Positions 37,443-47,020 are shown, counted from the stretch's first letter. The stretch is DNA of 64,000 nt from CALAED01 sp036378315 (GCA_036378315.1 DASUWU010000064.1:4619-68618); one strand, 5' to 3'. Numbers and translations: made by a program. The notes: generated by a model from the sequence alone, not told the origin.

Positions 37443-39515
37443 ATGACGACTGGGACCGAACGGGACGTGCTCGGCGCCTGCCCGCTGGACTGCCCCGATA
37501 CCTGCGGCTGGGTGGTGACCGTCCGCGACGGGCGGGCGGTACGGCTGCGCGGCAACCCCGCCCATCCGTTCACCAGGGGCGCGCTGTGCGTCAAGGTCAA
37601 CCGCTGGCTTGAGCACGCGGCCGAGCCCGACCGCATCGTCCACCCGCTGCGCCGCGTCGGCCCGAAGGGCGCCGGCAGGTTCGAGCGCATCACCTGGGAC
37701 GCGGCGCTCGACGAGATCGCCACCCGGCTCGAGGGCGTGCGGGCCGAATACGGCGGCGAGGCGATCTGGCCGTTCTGGGGGTGCGGAACGCTCGGCTACC
37801 TGCAGGGCCTCGAGGGTTACGCGGGGCGGCGGTTCTTCAACGTGCTCGGCGCCTCCGAGCACGACGCGACGATCTGCTCGGTGGCCGGCACCGCCGGGCT
37901 GAAGTACACGATCGGCTCGGCCGCCGGACTCGACCCCGAGGACCTCGCCCACGCCAAGCTGATCATCCTGTGGGGCACCAACCCGCTGACCAGCGGCCAC
38001 CACGTATGGAAGTTCGTCCAGGACGCCAGGCGCGACGGCGCGTACGTCGTCGCGATCGACCCGATCCGCACCCGTACCGCCCAACAGGCCGACGAGCACC
38101 TCGCGCCCATCCCCGGCACCGACGCGGCGCTCGCGCTCGGCCTGCTCAACGTGGTCGTCAGGCTGGGCGCGCAGGACCGCGACTTCCTCCAGCGCCACAC
38201 CCTCGGCTGGCCGGAGTTCCGTGACCGGATCGCCGAGTACCCGCCCGAGCGGGTCGCCGAGATCACCGGCATCGACGCCGCCCGCATCACCGCGCTGGGC
38301 GAACGCGTCGCGCGCACCAGGCCCACCGCCATCCGGGCCACCATGGGCATCCAGCGGCATGCGGGCGGCGGCACGACGCTGCGCACGCTCGCCTGCATCC
38401 CGGGCGTGACCGGCGACTGGGCACGGCGCGGCGGCGGCGTGTCGTACTCCACGAGCGGACACTTCACGCTCAACAAGGCGGGGCTGTTCCGCGACGACCT
38501 GCGGCCCCGGCCGGTCAGGACACTGTCGATGACGCGGCTCGGCGAGAACCTGCTCGACCTGGACGACCCGCCGGTCAAGGCACTGTTCGTGATCGCCGCC
38601 AACCCGGTGGGCAGCAACCCGCACCAGAACAAGGTGCGGCGCGCGCTGGCCCGCGACGACCTGTTCACGGTGGTGCTCGAGCACTTCCCCACCGACACCG
38701 CCGACTACGCCGACATCGTGCTGCCGGCGACGATGCAGCACGAGCACATGGACCTGCACGAGGGCTACGGGCACCTGTACCTCGCGTGGAACGAGCCGGC
38801 CGTCGCGCCGCCCGGCGAGTGCCTGCCCACCACGGAGACCTTCCGGCGGCTGGCCGGGCGCATGGGCCTGACCGAGCCGGGACTGTACGACTCCGACGAG
38901 CAGCTCGCCGAGCAGCTCCTCGACTCCGGGCATCCCCACCTCACCGGCATCACGCTGGACCGGCTGCGCAAGGAGGGGTTCGCCAAGCTCAGCGTGCCGG
39001 CGCCCTTCGTCCCGTACGCCGAGGGCTTCCCGACCCCGTCCGGCAAGCTGGAGTTCCGCTCGGTCCGGGCGCGGCGGGACGGTCTCGGCGCGCTGCCCGA
39101 CTACGTGCCGCCGGCCGAGGTCGCCGCTCCGGCGCGGGCGAAGCGCTACCCGCTGGCCATGATCTCCGCGGCCTCGCACCACTTCCTCAACACCGTCTTC
39201 GGCAACAACGCCGAGCTGCGGCGGCGCGAAGGAAAGCCGCGGATCGTTGTGCACCCGGCCGACGCCGCCGCCCGCGAGCTCGCCGACGGCGACCTCGCGT
39301 CGGTGTTCAACGACCGCGGCGGGTTCGAGGCCGTCGTCGAGGTCAGCGACCGGGTACGGCCGGGCGTGGTGGCCACGACCAAGGGCCACTGGGCGAAGTT
39401 CACCGGCGGGTCGAGCGTCAACGCCACCGTCGACGAACGCGACGCCGACATGGCCGGCGGCGCCGTCTACCACGACACCCGCGTCGAGCTCAGCCCCCTG
39501 GCGACCCACGGCTAG
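37443..39515 (+). CDS. Molybdopterin-dependent oxidoreductase (MopB superfamily) catalytic subunit
   Basis: A 690 aa enzyme. An N-terminal [4Fe-4S] site is formed by C13, C17, C21 and C49. The molybdopterin domains follow. The Mo-ligand region near residues 140-150 (SEHDATICSVAGTAG) has adjacent Cys145 and Ser146; which one binds Mo is unclear. Further family blocks are LIILWGTNPLTS, PTDTADYADIVLPA and the C-terminal molydopterin-dinucleotide-binding domain from ~580. There is no Tat signal, so it is cytoplasmic. No iron-sulfur or NAD-binding partner subunit is adjacent, so the electron acceptor is unknown. Formate dehydrogenase and DMSO-reductase-type relatives are both possible. Confidence 0.9.
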   Translation: MTTGTERDVLGACPLDCPDTCGWVVTVRDGRAVRLRGNPAHPFTRGALCVKVNRWLEHAAEPDRIVHPLRRVGPKGAGRFERITWDAALDEIATRLEGVRAEYGGEAIWPFWGCGTLGYLQGLEGYAGRRFFNVLGASEHDATICSVAGTAGLKYTIGSAAGLDPEDLAHAKLIILWGTNPLTSGHHVWKFVQDARRDGAYVVAIDPIRTRTAQQADEHLAPIPGTDAALALGLLNVVVRLGAQDRDFLQRHTLGWPEFRDRIAEYPPERVAEITGIDAARITALGERVARTRPTAIRATMGIQRHAGGGTTLRTLACIPGVTGDWARRGGGVSYSTSGHFTLNKAGLFRDDLRPRPVRTLSMTRLGENLLDLDDPPVKALFVIAANPVGSNPHQNKVRRALARDDLFTVVLEHFPTDTADYADIVLPATMQHEHMDLHEGYGHLYLAWNEPAVAPPGECLPTTETFRRLAGRMGLTEPGLYDSDEQLAEQLLDSGHPHLTGITLDRLRKEGFAKLSVPAPFVPYAEGFPTPSGKLEFRSVRARRDGLGALPDYVPPAEVAAPARAKRYPLAMISAASHHFLNTVFGNNAELRRREGKPRIVVHPADAAARELADGDLASVFNDRGGFEAVVEVSDRVRPGVVATTKGHWAKFTGGSSVNATVDERDADMAGGAVYHDTRVELSPLATHG

Positions 39516-39542
39516 CGCGGTTCCCGCCGGCCCGGCATCCTG

Positions 39543-41966
39543 CTACGGCAGGCGGCGGCGGACGTGGGAGCCGGCGCTGTCGCGGGTCACCTCGAAGCGG
39601 GCCGGGATGCGCTCGGCCAGCCCGGGGACGTGGGTGACGATGCCGACCATGCGGTCGCCGCCGGCGGCCAGCCGTTCGAGCGTGGCGGCCACGGTGTCGA
39701 GCGACGCCGCGTCGAGCGCGCCGAACCCCTCGTCGAGGAAGATGGCGTCGAGGCTGCGGGCGGCCGCGTCGGCGAACCCGGCGACCCGCTGCGACAGGGC
39801 AAGCGCCAGCGCGAGACCCGCCTGGAACGTCTCCCCGCCCGACAGCGTCCGCACGCTGCGGCGCAGCCCGGCCTCGCCGTAGTCGACGACCTCGATGTCA
39901 CCCTTCTCGGCGAGGACCAGTTCGTACTGCCCACCGGAGAGCTCCCGCATGATCTCCGCGGCGGCCTCGATGAGGATCTCCATGGCCGCCCCGACCAGCC
40001 AGCGCTCGAAGTTGTTGGCCCGCAGCAGCCGGCCGAGCTCGCCGGCGACCCGCGCATCGTGCTCGGTGCGCCGGATCCGGCCGGCGAGATCGGCGGCCAG
40101 CCGCCGGTTCTCCCTGACCCGGGTGAGGTCGGCGCGGGCGGTCGTCACCGCCTCGGCCACCGCCCCGCCGATGTCCATCGGGGCCGCGCCGTCGGCGACC
40201 GTCAGGCCGGCGGCCGACAGCCGCGCGGTGATCGACGAGCGCAGCTCGGCGGCGGCCGCCTCGGTCCACTGCACCGCGTCGGCGAGCGCCTCCACCTCAT
40301 CGCCGTGCCGCGCCGCCGTCTCGTCCCGCCAGGCGAGCAGGGCGCGCCAGGCGGCGGCCGGGTCGTCGCCGGTCAGGACCGGCGGGCGCAGCGCGGCCAC
40401 GGTGTCGCGCGCCTCGTGCAACGACCGCCACGTCTGCCCCGCCGTGGCGCGCAGCGCGGCGACCGCGCGGCTCGCGTCGTCGAGGCCGCGCCTGGCGGTA
40501 CGGGTGTCGGCGCGCGCCCGGTCGGCCCGTTCCCTGGCCGACTCGATCATCTTCAGCCGCTGCTCGATCACGGCCTCGTCCGGAGCCTCGGCCAGCACGT
40601 CGGCCAGCACGTCGCGGCGCGCGCGCAGGTCGGCGTGGTTCTGCTCGGCCCGATGGAAGGCCACCTCGGCGTCGCGGTGCGCCGCCTCGAGCTCGGCCAC
40701 GGCCCGCGCCGCCCGCGCCTCCCGCCACTCGACCGCGGTGACGTCGGCGGCCGCGGGATGGTGCGGCGGCTCGGTCACGGGACGCAGGCAGACGGGGCAC
40801 GGCTCGCCGGGGACGAGGTCGCGGGCCAGGTCGGCGGCCACGTTCGCGTGCCTGATCCGGTCCAGCTCGGCGGCCACCGCGGCGTGCGCCTCATCCGCGG
40901 CGGCCAGCCGGTCGGCGAGCTCGACACGCCGCTCGCTCGCCTCGACCAGGCGGGTTTCGGCCCTGCCCACGTCGGCCTGCAGCCGGGCGTGCTCGGCGTG
41001 GCCGGCGCGGATCCGGTCGAGGTCGGCCGAGTCGCCGGCCGCGGCCAGCTCCGCCTCGGCCGCCGTCTCGGCCTCCTCGCGCTCGGCCACCACGGCGGCC
41101 AGCCGGTCGGCCTCCTCGGCCGCCCGCCTGATCCGCTCGGCCAGCTCGCTCACCCCTTCCGGCAGCGCGAGCCCGCCCAGCGCCGCGAGCTGCCGCCTGG
41201 CGGCGGCCAGCTCGGCCCGCGACCCGGCCAGCTCGTCCTCGTAGCGGGTGAGGTCGCCGAGGGAGGACCGTACGGCGTCGGCGAGCCCGGCCAGCGTCTC
41301 GTGCCGCTCGGCGGCGCGCCGTTCCGCCGCCTCGTCCGCGTCGGCCAGCGCGGTGAGCTGGTCGCGGGCGAGCGCCGCGGTGCGCCGCGCGGTCTCCTCC
41401 TCGACGACGGCCCGCCTGCGCACCCGCTCGTACACCCCGGCGTCGAGCAGCCGGACGAGGAGGTCCTGCCGTTCCCGCGGCGGGGCGTGCAGGAACTCGG
41501 CGAACCTGTCCTGCGGCACGACGACGCTCTGCACGAAGTACTTGTACGGCAGGCCGACGACATCCTGGACCGTGGCCGTGACGTCGTCGCCCTCGGCGAC
41601 CGACCGTACGGCGTCCTCCCACAGGCCGCCGGCGGCGAGCTCGTCGAGCCGGGCCTCGCGGGTGCTGACCCGCCCTCTGCGGTCGCGGCTGAGCACCCGA
41701 ACGGCCGCGTACCTGCGCCCGCCGGCCTCGAAGATGAGGCCGACCCGGCCGAGCGCGGCCGACGGGGGCAGCGCCAGGGCGACCACGCCCTCCCTGCCCC
41801 ATCGCGGCACCGTGCCGTACAGCGCGAAGCAGATCCCGTCGATGACGGTGCTCTTGCCGGCGCCGGTCGGGCCGACCAGCGCGAAGAAGTCGGTCTCGGT
41901 GAAGTCGATCTCGGTGGGGCGCCGGAAGCTCCCGAAGTTCTCCATGCGCAGCAGGCACGGCAGCAT
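39543..41966 (-). CDS. sbcC: SMC-family exonuclease subunit SbcC
   Basis: An 807 aa ATPase with two coiled-coil arms, partner of SbcD in ATP-dependent processing of DNA hairpins and ends. The N-terminal Walker A is VGPTGAGKSTVIDG near residue 35, the zinc hook CPVCLRP lies mid-coil near residue 390, the C-terminal signature is LSGGETFQAGLALALAL, and the Walker B-D region is IFLDEGFGALD. The coiled coil is shorter than in E. coli SbcC, as usual for actinobacteria. The ATG at 41966 overlaps the sbcD stop by one base (TGATG). Confidence 0.95.
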   Translation of the reverse strand: MLPCLLRMENFGSFRRPTEIDFTETDFFALVGPTGAGKSTVIDGICFALYGTVPRWGREGVVALALPPSAALGRVGLIFEAGGRRYAAVRVLSRDRRGRVSTREARLDELAAGGLWEDAVRSVAEGDDVTATVQDVVGLPYKYFVQSVVVPQDRFAEFLHAPPRERQDLLVRLLDAGVYERVRRRAVVEEETARRTAALARDQLTALADADEAAERRAAERHETLAGLADAVRSSLGDLTRYEDELAGSRAELAAARRQLAALGGLALPEGVSELAERIRRAAEEADRLAAVVAEREEAETAAEAELAAAGDSADLDRIRAGHAEHARLQADVGRAETRLVEASERRVELADRLAAADEAHAAVAAELDRIRHANVAADLARDLVPGEPCPVCLRPVTEPPHHPAAADVTAVEWREARAARAVAELEAAHRDAEVAFHRAEQNHADLRARRDVLADVLAEAPDEAVIEQRLKMIESARERADRARADTRTARRGLDDASRAVAALRATAGQTWRSLHEARDTVAALRPPVLTGDDPAAAWRALLAWRDETAARHGDEVEALADAVQWTEAAAAELRSSITARLSAAGLTVADGAAPMDIGGAVAEAVTTARADLTRVRENRRLAADLAGRIRRTEHDARVAGELGRLLRANNFERWLVGAAMEILIEAAAEIMRELSGGQYELVLAEKGDIEVVDYGEAGLRRSVRTLSGGETFQAGLALALALSQRVAGFADAAARSLDAIFLDEGFGALDAASLDTVAATLERLAAGGDRMVGIVTHVPGLAERIPARFEVTRDSAGSHVRRRLP

Positions 41967-43198
41967 CAGCCGTCCGCCCCCGCCGCGCGGAACTTCTCGC
42001 CGGGGCGCGCCGCCCCGGCGGCCTCCTCGGCGGCGTCCCCGGCCGTCTCCTCGGCGCTGACCTCGTCGAGCAGCCGGTCGAACAGCGCGGTCAGCTCCTC
42101 ACCTCCGCCGTGGCCGGAGTCGGCGAGGTAGTCGCGGAACAGGCCGCGCGGCCCGCGGTCGTGAGGCACCGCGGCGGCGTGCCGCTGGGTGGGGCGGAAG
42201 CGCTCGTCGATGTCGATGGACAGCGCGTCGGGCAGCAGCTCGCGCACCGCCTCGGCCAGCCCGGGCCGTGGCCGTTCGGCGACGATGACCCGCAGCCAGG
42301 CGCCTTCGACATCGGCGGCAACGGCCGCCAGCTCGTCGAGCGAACCGCGCACCGTGCGCAGCCGGCGGGCGGTCGTGATCTCGGCCTCCCTGACCTCCGC
42401 CTCCTGTCCTGGCCCCACTGCGACGATCAGCACGCCGGGACGGATGGTCTCGTCGCCGAAGTCCACCGCGAGCGGCGAGCCCGCGTACCACAGCGGGCAC
42501 GGGCCCGGCAGGTGCTGGCGGCGGTGGAGGTGGCCGAGCGCGGCGTACTGGATCGACTCGGGGAACGTGCCGGGCTCCAGGTAGTACGACATGACCGTCT
42601 GGGCCTCGCGCTCGCCGCCGCCGAGTCGCCCGCCGCGCAGTGTGGCGTGGGCGGTGAGCAGGTTGACCGTGCCGTCTTCGAAACCGGCCGTCAGCGCCCC
42701 GGCCAGCTCCGCCCACTTCAGGGCGTAGGCGATGCCGTGCTGGACCGGGGTGCCGTGCAGGGCCTCGGCGGCGCGGACGGCGAAGCGGTGCGACAGGAAC
42801 GGCAGCACGGCCACCCTGGCGTCCTCGCCGGTCCTGGCGGTGAAGGAGACCAGTCCGCCGTCGTCAGGGCCGCGGAACGTGCCGACGACGTGGATGCCGA
42901 CGGTGCCGAGCACGGGGCGGTACACATCGAGGAGGTGGGGGTTGTCGTGGTTGCCGGCGAGCACGACGACCTGGCGCCCGTCCTCGCGCAGCGCGAGCAG
43001 GGTGCGCATCACCAGCGACTGCGCGGCCGGTACCGGCGCGGCGGCGTCGAACACGTCACCGGCCACGATCACGAGATCCACGTCCTCGGCGCCGGCGATG
43101 TCGACGATCTCGCCGAGGACGGCGGTCTGCTCGTCGAGGCGCGACCGGCCCTTGAGCACCTTGCCGACGTGCCAGTCGGCAGTGTGCAGGATTCTCAT
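41966..43198 (-). CDS. sbcD: Nuclease subunit SbcD (Mre11 family)
   Basis: A 410 aa metallophosphoesterase nuclease. Metal-binding motifs in order: HTADWHVGK at the start, AGDVFD near 47, AGNHDNP near 80, and GHLHRR near 230, all complete. The C-terminal capping region (~280-400) contacts SbcC and is Ala-rich at its end. It overlaps sbcC by one base, so the two form one operon with sbcD first. Length is normal. No upstream control element was recognised. Confidence 0.95.
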   Translation of the reverse strand: MRILHTADWHVGKVLKGRSRLDEQTAVLGEIVDIAGAEDVDLVIVAGDVFDAAAPVPAAQSLVMRTLLALREDGRQVVVLAGNHDNPHLLDVYRPVLGTVGIHVVGTFRGPDDGGLVSFTARTGEDARVAVLPFLSHRFAVRAAEALHGTPVQHGIAYALKWAELAGALTAGFEDGTVNLLTAHATLRGGRLGGGEREAQTVMSYYLEPGTFPESIQYAALGHLHRRQHLPGPCPLWYAGSPLAVDFGDETIRPGVLIVAVGPGQEAEVREAEITTARRLRTVRGSLDELAAVAADVEGAWLRVIVAERPRPGLAEAVRELLPDALSIDIDERFRPTQRHAAAVPHDRGPRGLFRDYLADSGHGGGEELTALFDRLLDEVSAEETAGDAAEEAAGAARPGEKFRAAGADG

Positions 43199-43273
43199 GA
43201 GAACGGCCCTCCGGCCTCAAGCAAAACAGAGGCGACGGAGGACCGTCCGTGTATTTCGGTCGATCGGTACGGA

Positions 43274-43420
43274 CTAGGTGAAGATGCTGACCCCACCCGG
43301 GCCGATGAGGAGGCCGAGCACGATGAGGACGATCCCCCACAGCAGCTCGCGCCTGGCCAGAATCACATAGATACCGGCGATCACCATGATCACCGCGATG
43401 AGCCACAGAATCGTGTACAT
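43274..43420 (-). CDS. GPGG-motif small membrane protein (48 aa)
   Basis: Two predicted membrane helices (MYTILWLIAVIMVIAGIYVI and ELLWGIVLIVLGLLIGPGG) joined by a short basic turn (ARR), ending in GPGGVSIFT. This pattern is that of the actinobacterial GPGG-motif small membrane proteins, whose role is unknown. The ATG at 43420 is chosen because the upstream extension (MSEPSSLFSP) is poorly conserved in style and no better ribosome site supports it. Stands alone between sbcD and the amidohydrolase. Confidence 0.7.
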   Translation of the reverse strand: MYTILWLIAVIMVIAGIYVILARRELLWGIVLIVLGLLIGPGGVSIFT

Positions 43421-43446
43421 GCAAGCCGGATCCCCGTGACAAATCG

Positions 43447-43495
43447 GGCTAAACAGGCTTGAGGGCTCAGACAACCACTAATTAGCGATTTAGCC
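43447..43495. promoter_or_regulatory. AT-rich inverted repeats upstream of the GPGG gene
   Basis: GGCTAAA (43447-43453) and TTTAGCC (43489-43495) are exact inverted copies, with a CTAATTAG palindrome between them (43479-43486). Unusually AT-rich for this window. Probably a promoter or operator for the small membrane protein gene, or a terminator of the amidohydrolase gene. Confidence 0.35.
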
Positions 43496-43519
43496 TGTCC
43501 TAAATGAGAGGCGGGCGCC

Positions 43520-44749
43520 TCACCGGGCCAGCCGGTAGATCCGGCGCGCGTTGCCGCCCCCCACCAGGCCGGCGATCTTGGCCGCGTCCCCCGGCGACCA
43601 CTCCCCCGCCCGCACCCGCTCGGCCAGCGCCGCGCCGAGGCCGCGCCTGAAGTACAGCGCGCCCAGGAGGCACAGCTCGGCGAGGCCGTAGCAGTCGGTG
43701 CTGAAGAGGTTCTTGTGGAACGGCGCCAGCTCGAGCGACTCGGCGAGCACGGCTGCCGAGGCCGCGGCCGTGTAGGTAACGGTGAGGCCGCAGTCGAGGT
43801 ACACGTGCGGGTAGACGGCGGCGAGATACCCGGCCTCGCGTACGTACGGGTAGCAGTGCAGCAGCACGACGGGGACCGGCTGCGCGGCCCGCAGGAAGTC
43901 GGTCATCAGCACCGGGTTCGCGCGGTGCAGCCGCAGGTCGGTGTCGCCGAAGCCGGTGTGGAACTGGATCGGCAGGCCGTAGTCGCGTGCCGTGGCGACC
44001 GCGGTCCACAGCGCGTGCCGCAGCAGTACGGGGTCGGTGAGCCTGGGTTCGAGGTGATGGCCGGCGAACCACGCGGCCGCCGCGGCGACCACCTCGCCCG
44101 GCTCCGGCGGCCACGGGTCGAAGTCGAGGCCGCAGCGGTAGGCGATGATCGTCTTGAGGCCGGCGGCGTCGCTCGCCCGCCTGTACAGCTCCTCGGCGAA
44201 CTCCTCGGCGTACCCGGCGGCGGACGGGCCGCGCTCGGCGACGTCCTGGGCGACCTGCTCGATGCGGACGATCTCGTGACCGGGGACGCCGCCGGCGGCG
44301 GCTCCCATCTCGGCCGGCGACAGCTCGTCGCCGCCCGGCAGCCCGGTGTCGACGCAGAACGCGCCGATCCCGGCCGCGCCGAGCAGCCGGCGGTTCACAT
44401 CGTCGGGGCCGAGTTCGGCGCGGCGCGCCAGGTAGTCGGCGGCCGGCGCGTGCGGCGGCAGGCCGAGCGCGGGCGCGCACCAGCGCCTGACGGCCAGCCC
44501 CACCGGCGTGTCGAAGTGCGTGGTACCCGGCGGTGCGGGCAGCCCGCCTTCGGTGATGAGCCGCTCGAAACCGGCTCGGTCGAGCGGCACGCGCAGCACG
44601 CCGTGACAGTGGTGATCGACCAGCGGCCGGCCGAGCGCCTCGGCCAGCGCCGGCGGGACGTCCCGCGGGATGCCGGCCGGGGAGCCCGGCGAGGAACCCG
44701 GCGGCGGGCCGGGCGGCGGCATGCCAGGCGGTCTGGCTTCGGTGTTCAC
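43520..44749 (-). CDS. Amidohydrolase family protein (amidohydrolase-2 type)
   Basis: A 409 aa TIM-barrel hydrolase. VDHHCHGV near residue 45 supplies the first metal histidines, IQFHTGFGD near 250 a further histidine, LLHCYPY near 285 another, and FSTDCYG near 350 the catalytic Asp. This arrangement resembles the FluG-like/glutamylpolyamine type of amidohydrolases. The first 25 residues are Pro/Gly-rich and disordered. Substrate not determined. It is the last of a run of minus-strand genes with its own upstream gap of 160 bases. A strong hairpin lies in that gap. Confidence 0.88.
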   Translation of the reverse strand: MNTEARPPGMPPPGPPPGSSPGSPAGIPRDVPPALAEALGRPLVDHHCHGVLRVPLDRAGFERLITEGGLPAPPGTTHFDTPVGLAVRRWCAPALGLPPHAPAADYLARRAELGPDDVNRRLLGAAGIGAFCVDTGLPGGDELSPAEMGAAAGGVPGHEIVRIEQVAQDVAERGPSAAGYAEEFAEELYRRASDAAGLKTIIAYRCGLDFDPWPPEPGEVVAAAAAWFAGHHLEPRLTDPVLLRHALWTAVATARDYGLPIQFHTGFGDTDLRLHRANPVLMTDFLRAAQPVPVVLLHCYPYVREAGYLAAVYPHVYLDCGLTVTYTAAASAAVLAESLELAPFHKNLFSTDCYGLAELCLLGALYFRRGLGAALAERVRAGEWSPGDAAKIAGLVGGGNARRIYRLAR

Positions 44750-44849
44750 GTCGGTGCTGCCCCCTGCACGTTCGTCGCCCGCGTCGTCGCCGGTCGAATG
44801 ACTGATCGTAACGGAGACGTAGCGCCTGGCGGCGCACCGCGATCACAGT

Positions 44850-44890
44850 CACGGCCGGCCCCCCGCGAAACCGCACAGGGGCCGGCCGTG
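44850..44890. terminator. 13-bp perfect hairpin downstream of the symporter operon
   Basis: CACGGCCGGCCCC (44850-44862) pairs perfectly with GGGGCCGGCCGTG (44878-44890) around a 15-base loop, beginning 19 bases after the symporter stop at 44909. No T-tract. The stem is the longest uninterrupted one I found in the window. Confidence 0.7.
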
Positions 44891-44908
44891 GCCGTGAGGA
44901 TGCCGGCG

Positions 44909-46516
44909 TCAGGTCGACGCGGCCAGGTCGAGCTCCTTGATCTTGGGGTCGCCCTCGTCGGCGTAGTAGTCGTCGGTCCTCGTGGCGTCCGGCCCGTCCG
45001 GCGTCTTGGCCGCCCGGAGCGCGAGCGTGGCGAGGAACGCGACGACCAGGTTGAGCGCGACCGCGATCAACCCGACGTACACCGTCATGTGGGTCCCGAA
45101 GCCGAGCTTATGGAGGTCGTAGGCGGACCCACCGAAATGGTCCTTGCCGCGGGCCGGGTTCGGGATCTGGTACAGCATCCACATCCCCGCGGACATCCCG
45201 GCTACCCAGCCGGCGATCAGCCCGCCCCGATGGAACCAGCGGGTCAGCAGCCCGAGCCCCACGGCCGGCAGGGTCTGCAGGATGATCACACCGCCGATGA
45301 GCTGAAGGTCGATCGAGAACTGCGGGTCGAGCAGCAGGATGACGGCGACGGCGCCGATCTTCACGACGAGCGAGGCCAGCTTGCTGACCGCAGCCTCCTC
45401 GCTGTCGGTGGCCTCAGGATGGATGTATTCCTTGTAGATGTTCCGGGTGAACAGGTTGGCCGCGGCGATCGACATGATCGCCGCAGGGACGAGGGCGCCG
45501 ATGCCCACGGCCGCGAACGCCACGCCGGTGAACCAGTCGGGGAAGATGCGGTCGAACAGCAGCGGCACGATGGTGTTGCCGTCGGCCTTGCCGCCGCTGG
45601 TGAGCGGCTTGACCCCGGCCGCGATGGCCATGAACCCGATCAGCGCGATCAGGCCGAGCAGCAGGCTGTAGGCCGGCAGCGCGGCCATGTTGCGCTTGAT
45701 GACGTTGCGGTTGCGGCTGGCGAGGACGCCGGTCGCGCTGTGCGGGTACAGGAACAGCGCCAGCGCCGAGCCCAGCGCCAGCGTCGCGTAGTTGAGCTGG
45801 TTGTTCTTGTTCAGCAGCAGGTCGTCGGTCGGCGTCGGCGTCGAGGCGAACTTCGTCTGCGCGGCGCTGAAGATGTGGCCCCAACCGCCGAGTCTGGCCG
45901 GGATGTAGAAGATGGCGACGAGGATGACCGCGTAGATGAGGATGTCCTTGACGAACGCGATCAGCGCCGGCGCGCGCAGGCCCGACTGGTAGGTGTAGGC
46001 GGCGAGGATGGCGAAGGCGATGATGAGTGGCCAGTGCCCGTTCACGCCCATCGCCTTGAGCGTCGCCTGGATGCCGACGAGCTGCAGCGCGATGTACGGC
46101 ATGGTCGCGACGATGCCGGTGATCGCGACGAGCAGCGCCAGCGTCGCCGAGCCGAACCTGGCCCGGACGAAGTCGGCGGGCGTCACGAAGCCGTGCACGT
46201 GCGAGACCGACCACAGCCGGATCAGCACGAGCATGACCATCGGGTAGATGATGACGGTGTACGGCACGGCGAAGAAGCCGGTCGCTCCGGCGCCGAACAC
46301 CAGCGCGGGCACGGCGACGAACGTGTACGCCGTGTAGAGGTCGCCGCCGATGAGGAACCAGGTGATCCACGAGCCGAAGCTGCGGCCACCGAGCCCCCAC
46401 TGGTCGAGAGAGGCCATGGTCTCCGGGCGCCGCCACCGCGACGCGACGAATCCCATGCCGCTGACCAGGACGAAGAGGACAACGAAGATCGTGATTTCGG
46501 GGACGTGGTCGGACAT
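44909..46516 (-). CDS. Sodium:solute symporter family permease (MctP/ActP-like)
   Basis: A 535 aa integral membrane transporter with about 13 hydrophobic segments of the SSS family. The early GLGGRSFGSWITWFLIGGDLYTAY and the DFVRARFGS loop are typical of the monocarboxylate/acetate branch. The C-terminus is a polar tail rich in Asp. A DUF3311 protein is encoded two bases upstream, and such pairs form monocarboxylate uptake systems in rhizobia and actinobacteria. The ATG at 46516 follows GGGGAGC. The likely cargo is pyruvate, lactate, acetate or propionate, by family only; lutABC lies 40 kb away. Confidence 0.9.
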   Translation of the reverse strand: MSDHVPEITIFVVLFVLVSGMGFVASRWRRPETMASLDQWGLGGRSFGSWITWFLIGGDLYTAYTFVAVPALVFGAGATGFFAVPYTVIIYPMVMLVLIRLWSVSHVHGFVTPADFVRARFGSATLALLVAITGIVATMPYIALQLVGIQATLKAMGVNGHWPLIIAFAILAAYTYQSGLRAPALIAFVKDILIYAVILVAIFYIPARLGGWGHIFSAAQTKFASTPTPTDDLLLNKNNQLNYATLALGSALALFLYPHSATGVLASRNRNVIKRNMAALPAYSLLLGLIALIGFMAIAAGVKPLTSGGKADGNTIVPLLFDRIFPDWFTGVAFAAVGIGALVPAAIMSIAAANLFTRNIYKEYIHPEATDSEEAAVSKLASLVVKIGAVAVILLLDPQFSIDLQLIGGVIILQTLPAVGLGLLTRWFHRGGLIAGWVAGMSAGMWMLYQIPNPARGKDHFGGSAYDLHKLGFGTHMTVYVGLIAVALNLVVAFLATLALRAAKTPDGPDATRTDDYYADEGDPKIKELDLAAST

Positions 46517-46518
46517 CG

Positions 46519-46761
46519 TCAGCTCCCCTTCTTCTTCGTCATCTGGTAGACGATCGCGGTGCAGACCACGCCGACCACGATGAACGCCAGTTGCAGCCAG
46601 TAGAAGAAGGGAATTCCGGCCAACCGCGGCTCTGTGCGGTTGTACAGGAAGGTCAGCAGCGGGACCACGACCGGGATGAGGAGCAGCCAGTTCCACGGGC
46701 TGCCATCGCTTCGGCCGTTCGTCCGGCCGTTTGGTGGGGAGTTGGTGTTCTGCGGCGCCAA
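46519..46761 (-). CDS. DUF3311 family small membrane protein, symporter partner
   Basis: An 80 aa protein with a polar Asn/Pro/Gly-rich start (~20 residues) and two membrane helices (WNWLLLIPVVVPLLTFLY and FYWLQLAFIVVGVVCTAIVY), ending KKKGS. DUF3311 proteins accompany sodium:solute symporters such as MctP. The stop is two bases from the symporter start codon, so they are translationally coupled. First gene of a two-gene operon. Confidence 0.85.
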   Translation of the reverse strand: MAPQNTNSPPNGRTNGRSDGSPWNWLLLIPVVVPLLTFLYNRTEPRLAGIPFFYWLQLAFIVVGVVCTAIVYQMTKKKGS

Positions 46762-47020
46762 CGATCCTCCCTCGTCAGGCCCCCGTTTCAGATTGAACCG
46801 GCACTGCGGAAAGCGACGGCAGCATAGTGCGGACTACATCACGGCTGGGTCGCGACTCCGGCACGACTCGTGCATTCGTTCCGCAGCGTGCGACATCGCG
46901 GCTCGAATGTACCCATATCTGGAAAGCTCGTACCGTGCCGTTGCGGACTCCGGCGGCACCGCACCGTGGCAGCCGTGCTGCTGGCGGTGGCCGGCGGCGG
47001 CGCGGTAGCCTTTGCGCATC
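46762..47020. other. Divergent intergenic region, DUF3311/symporter to trp leader
   Basis: About 260 bases between divergent transcripts. A TAGCCT at 47006-47011 is a fair -10 for the trp leader and would place transcription start at 47018-47021, at or next to the leader ATG. No good -35 is seen, and no other coding frame or repeat stands out. Confidence 0.45.

Noticed and set aside
43715..46549. A 944-codon plus-strand open frame
   Set aside because: It is antisense to the amidohydrolase and symporter genes and has no recognisable domain.
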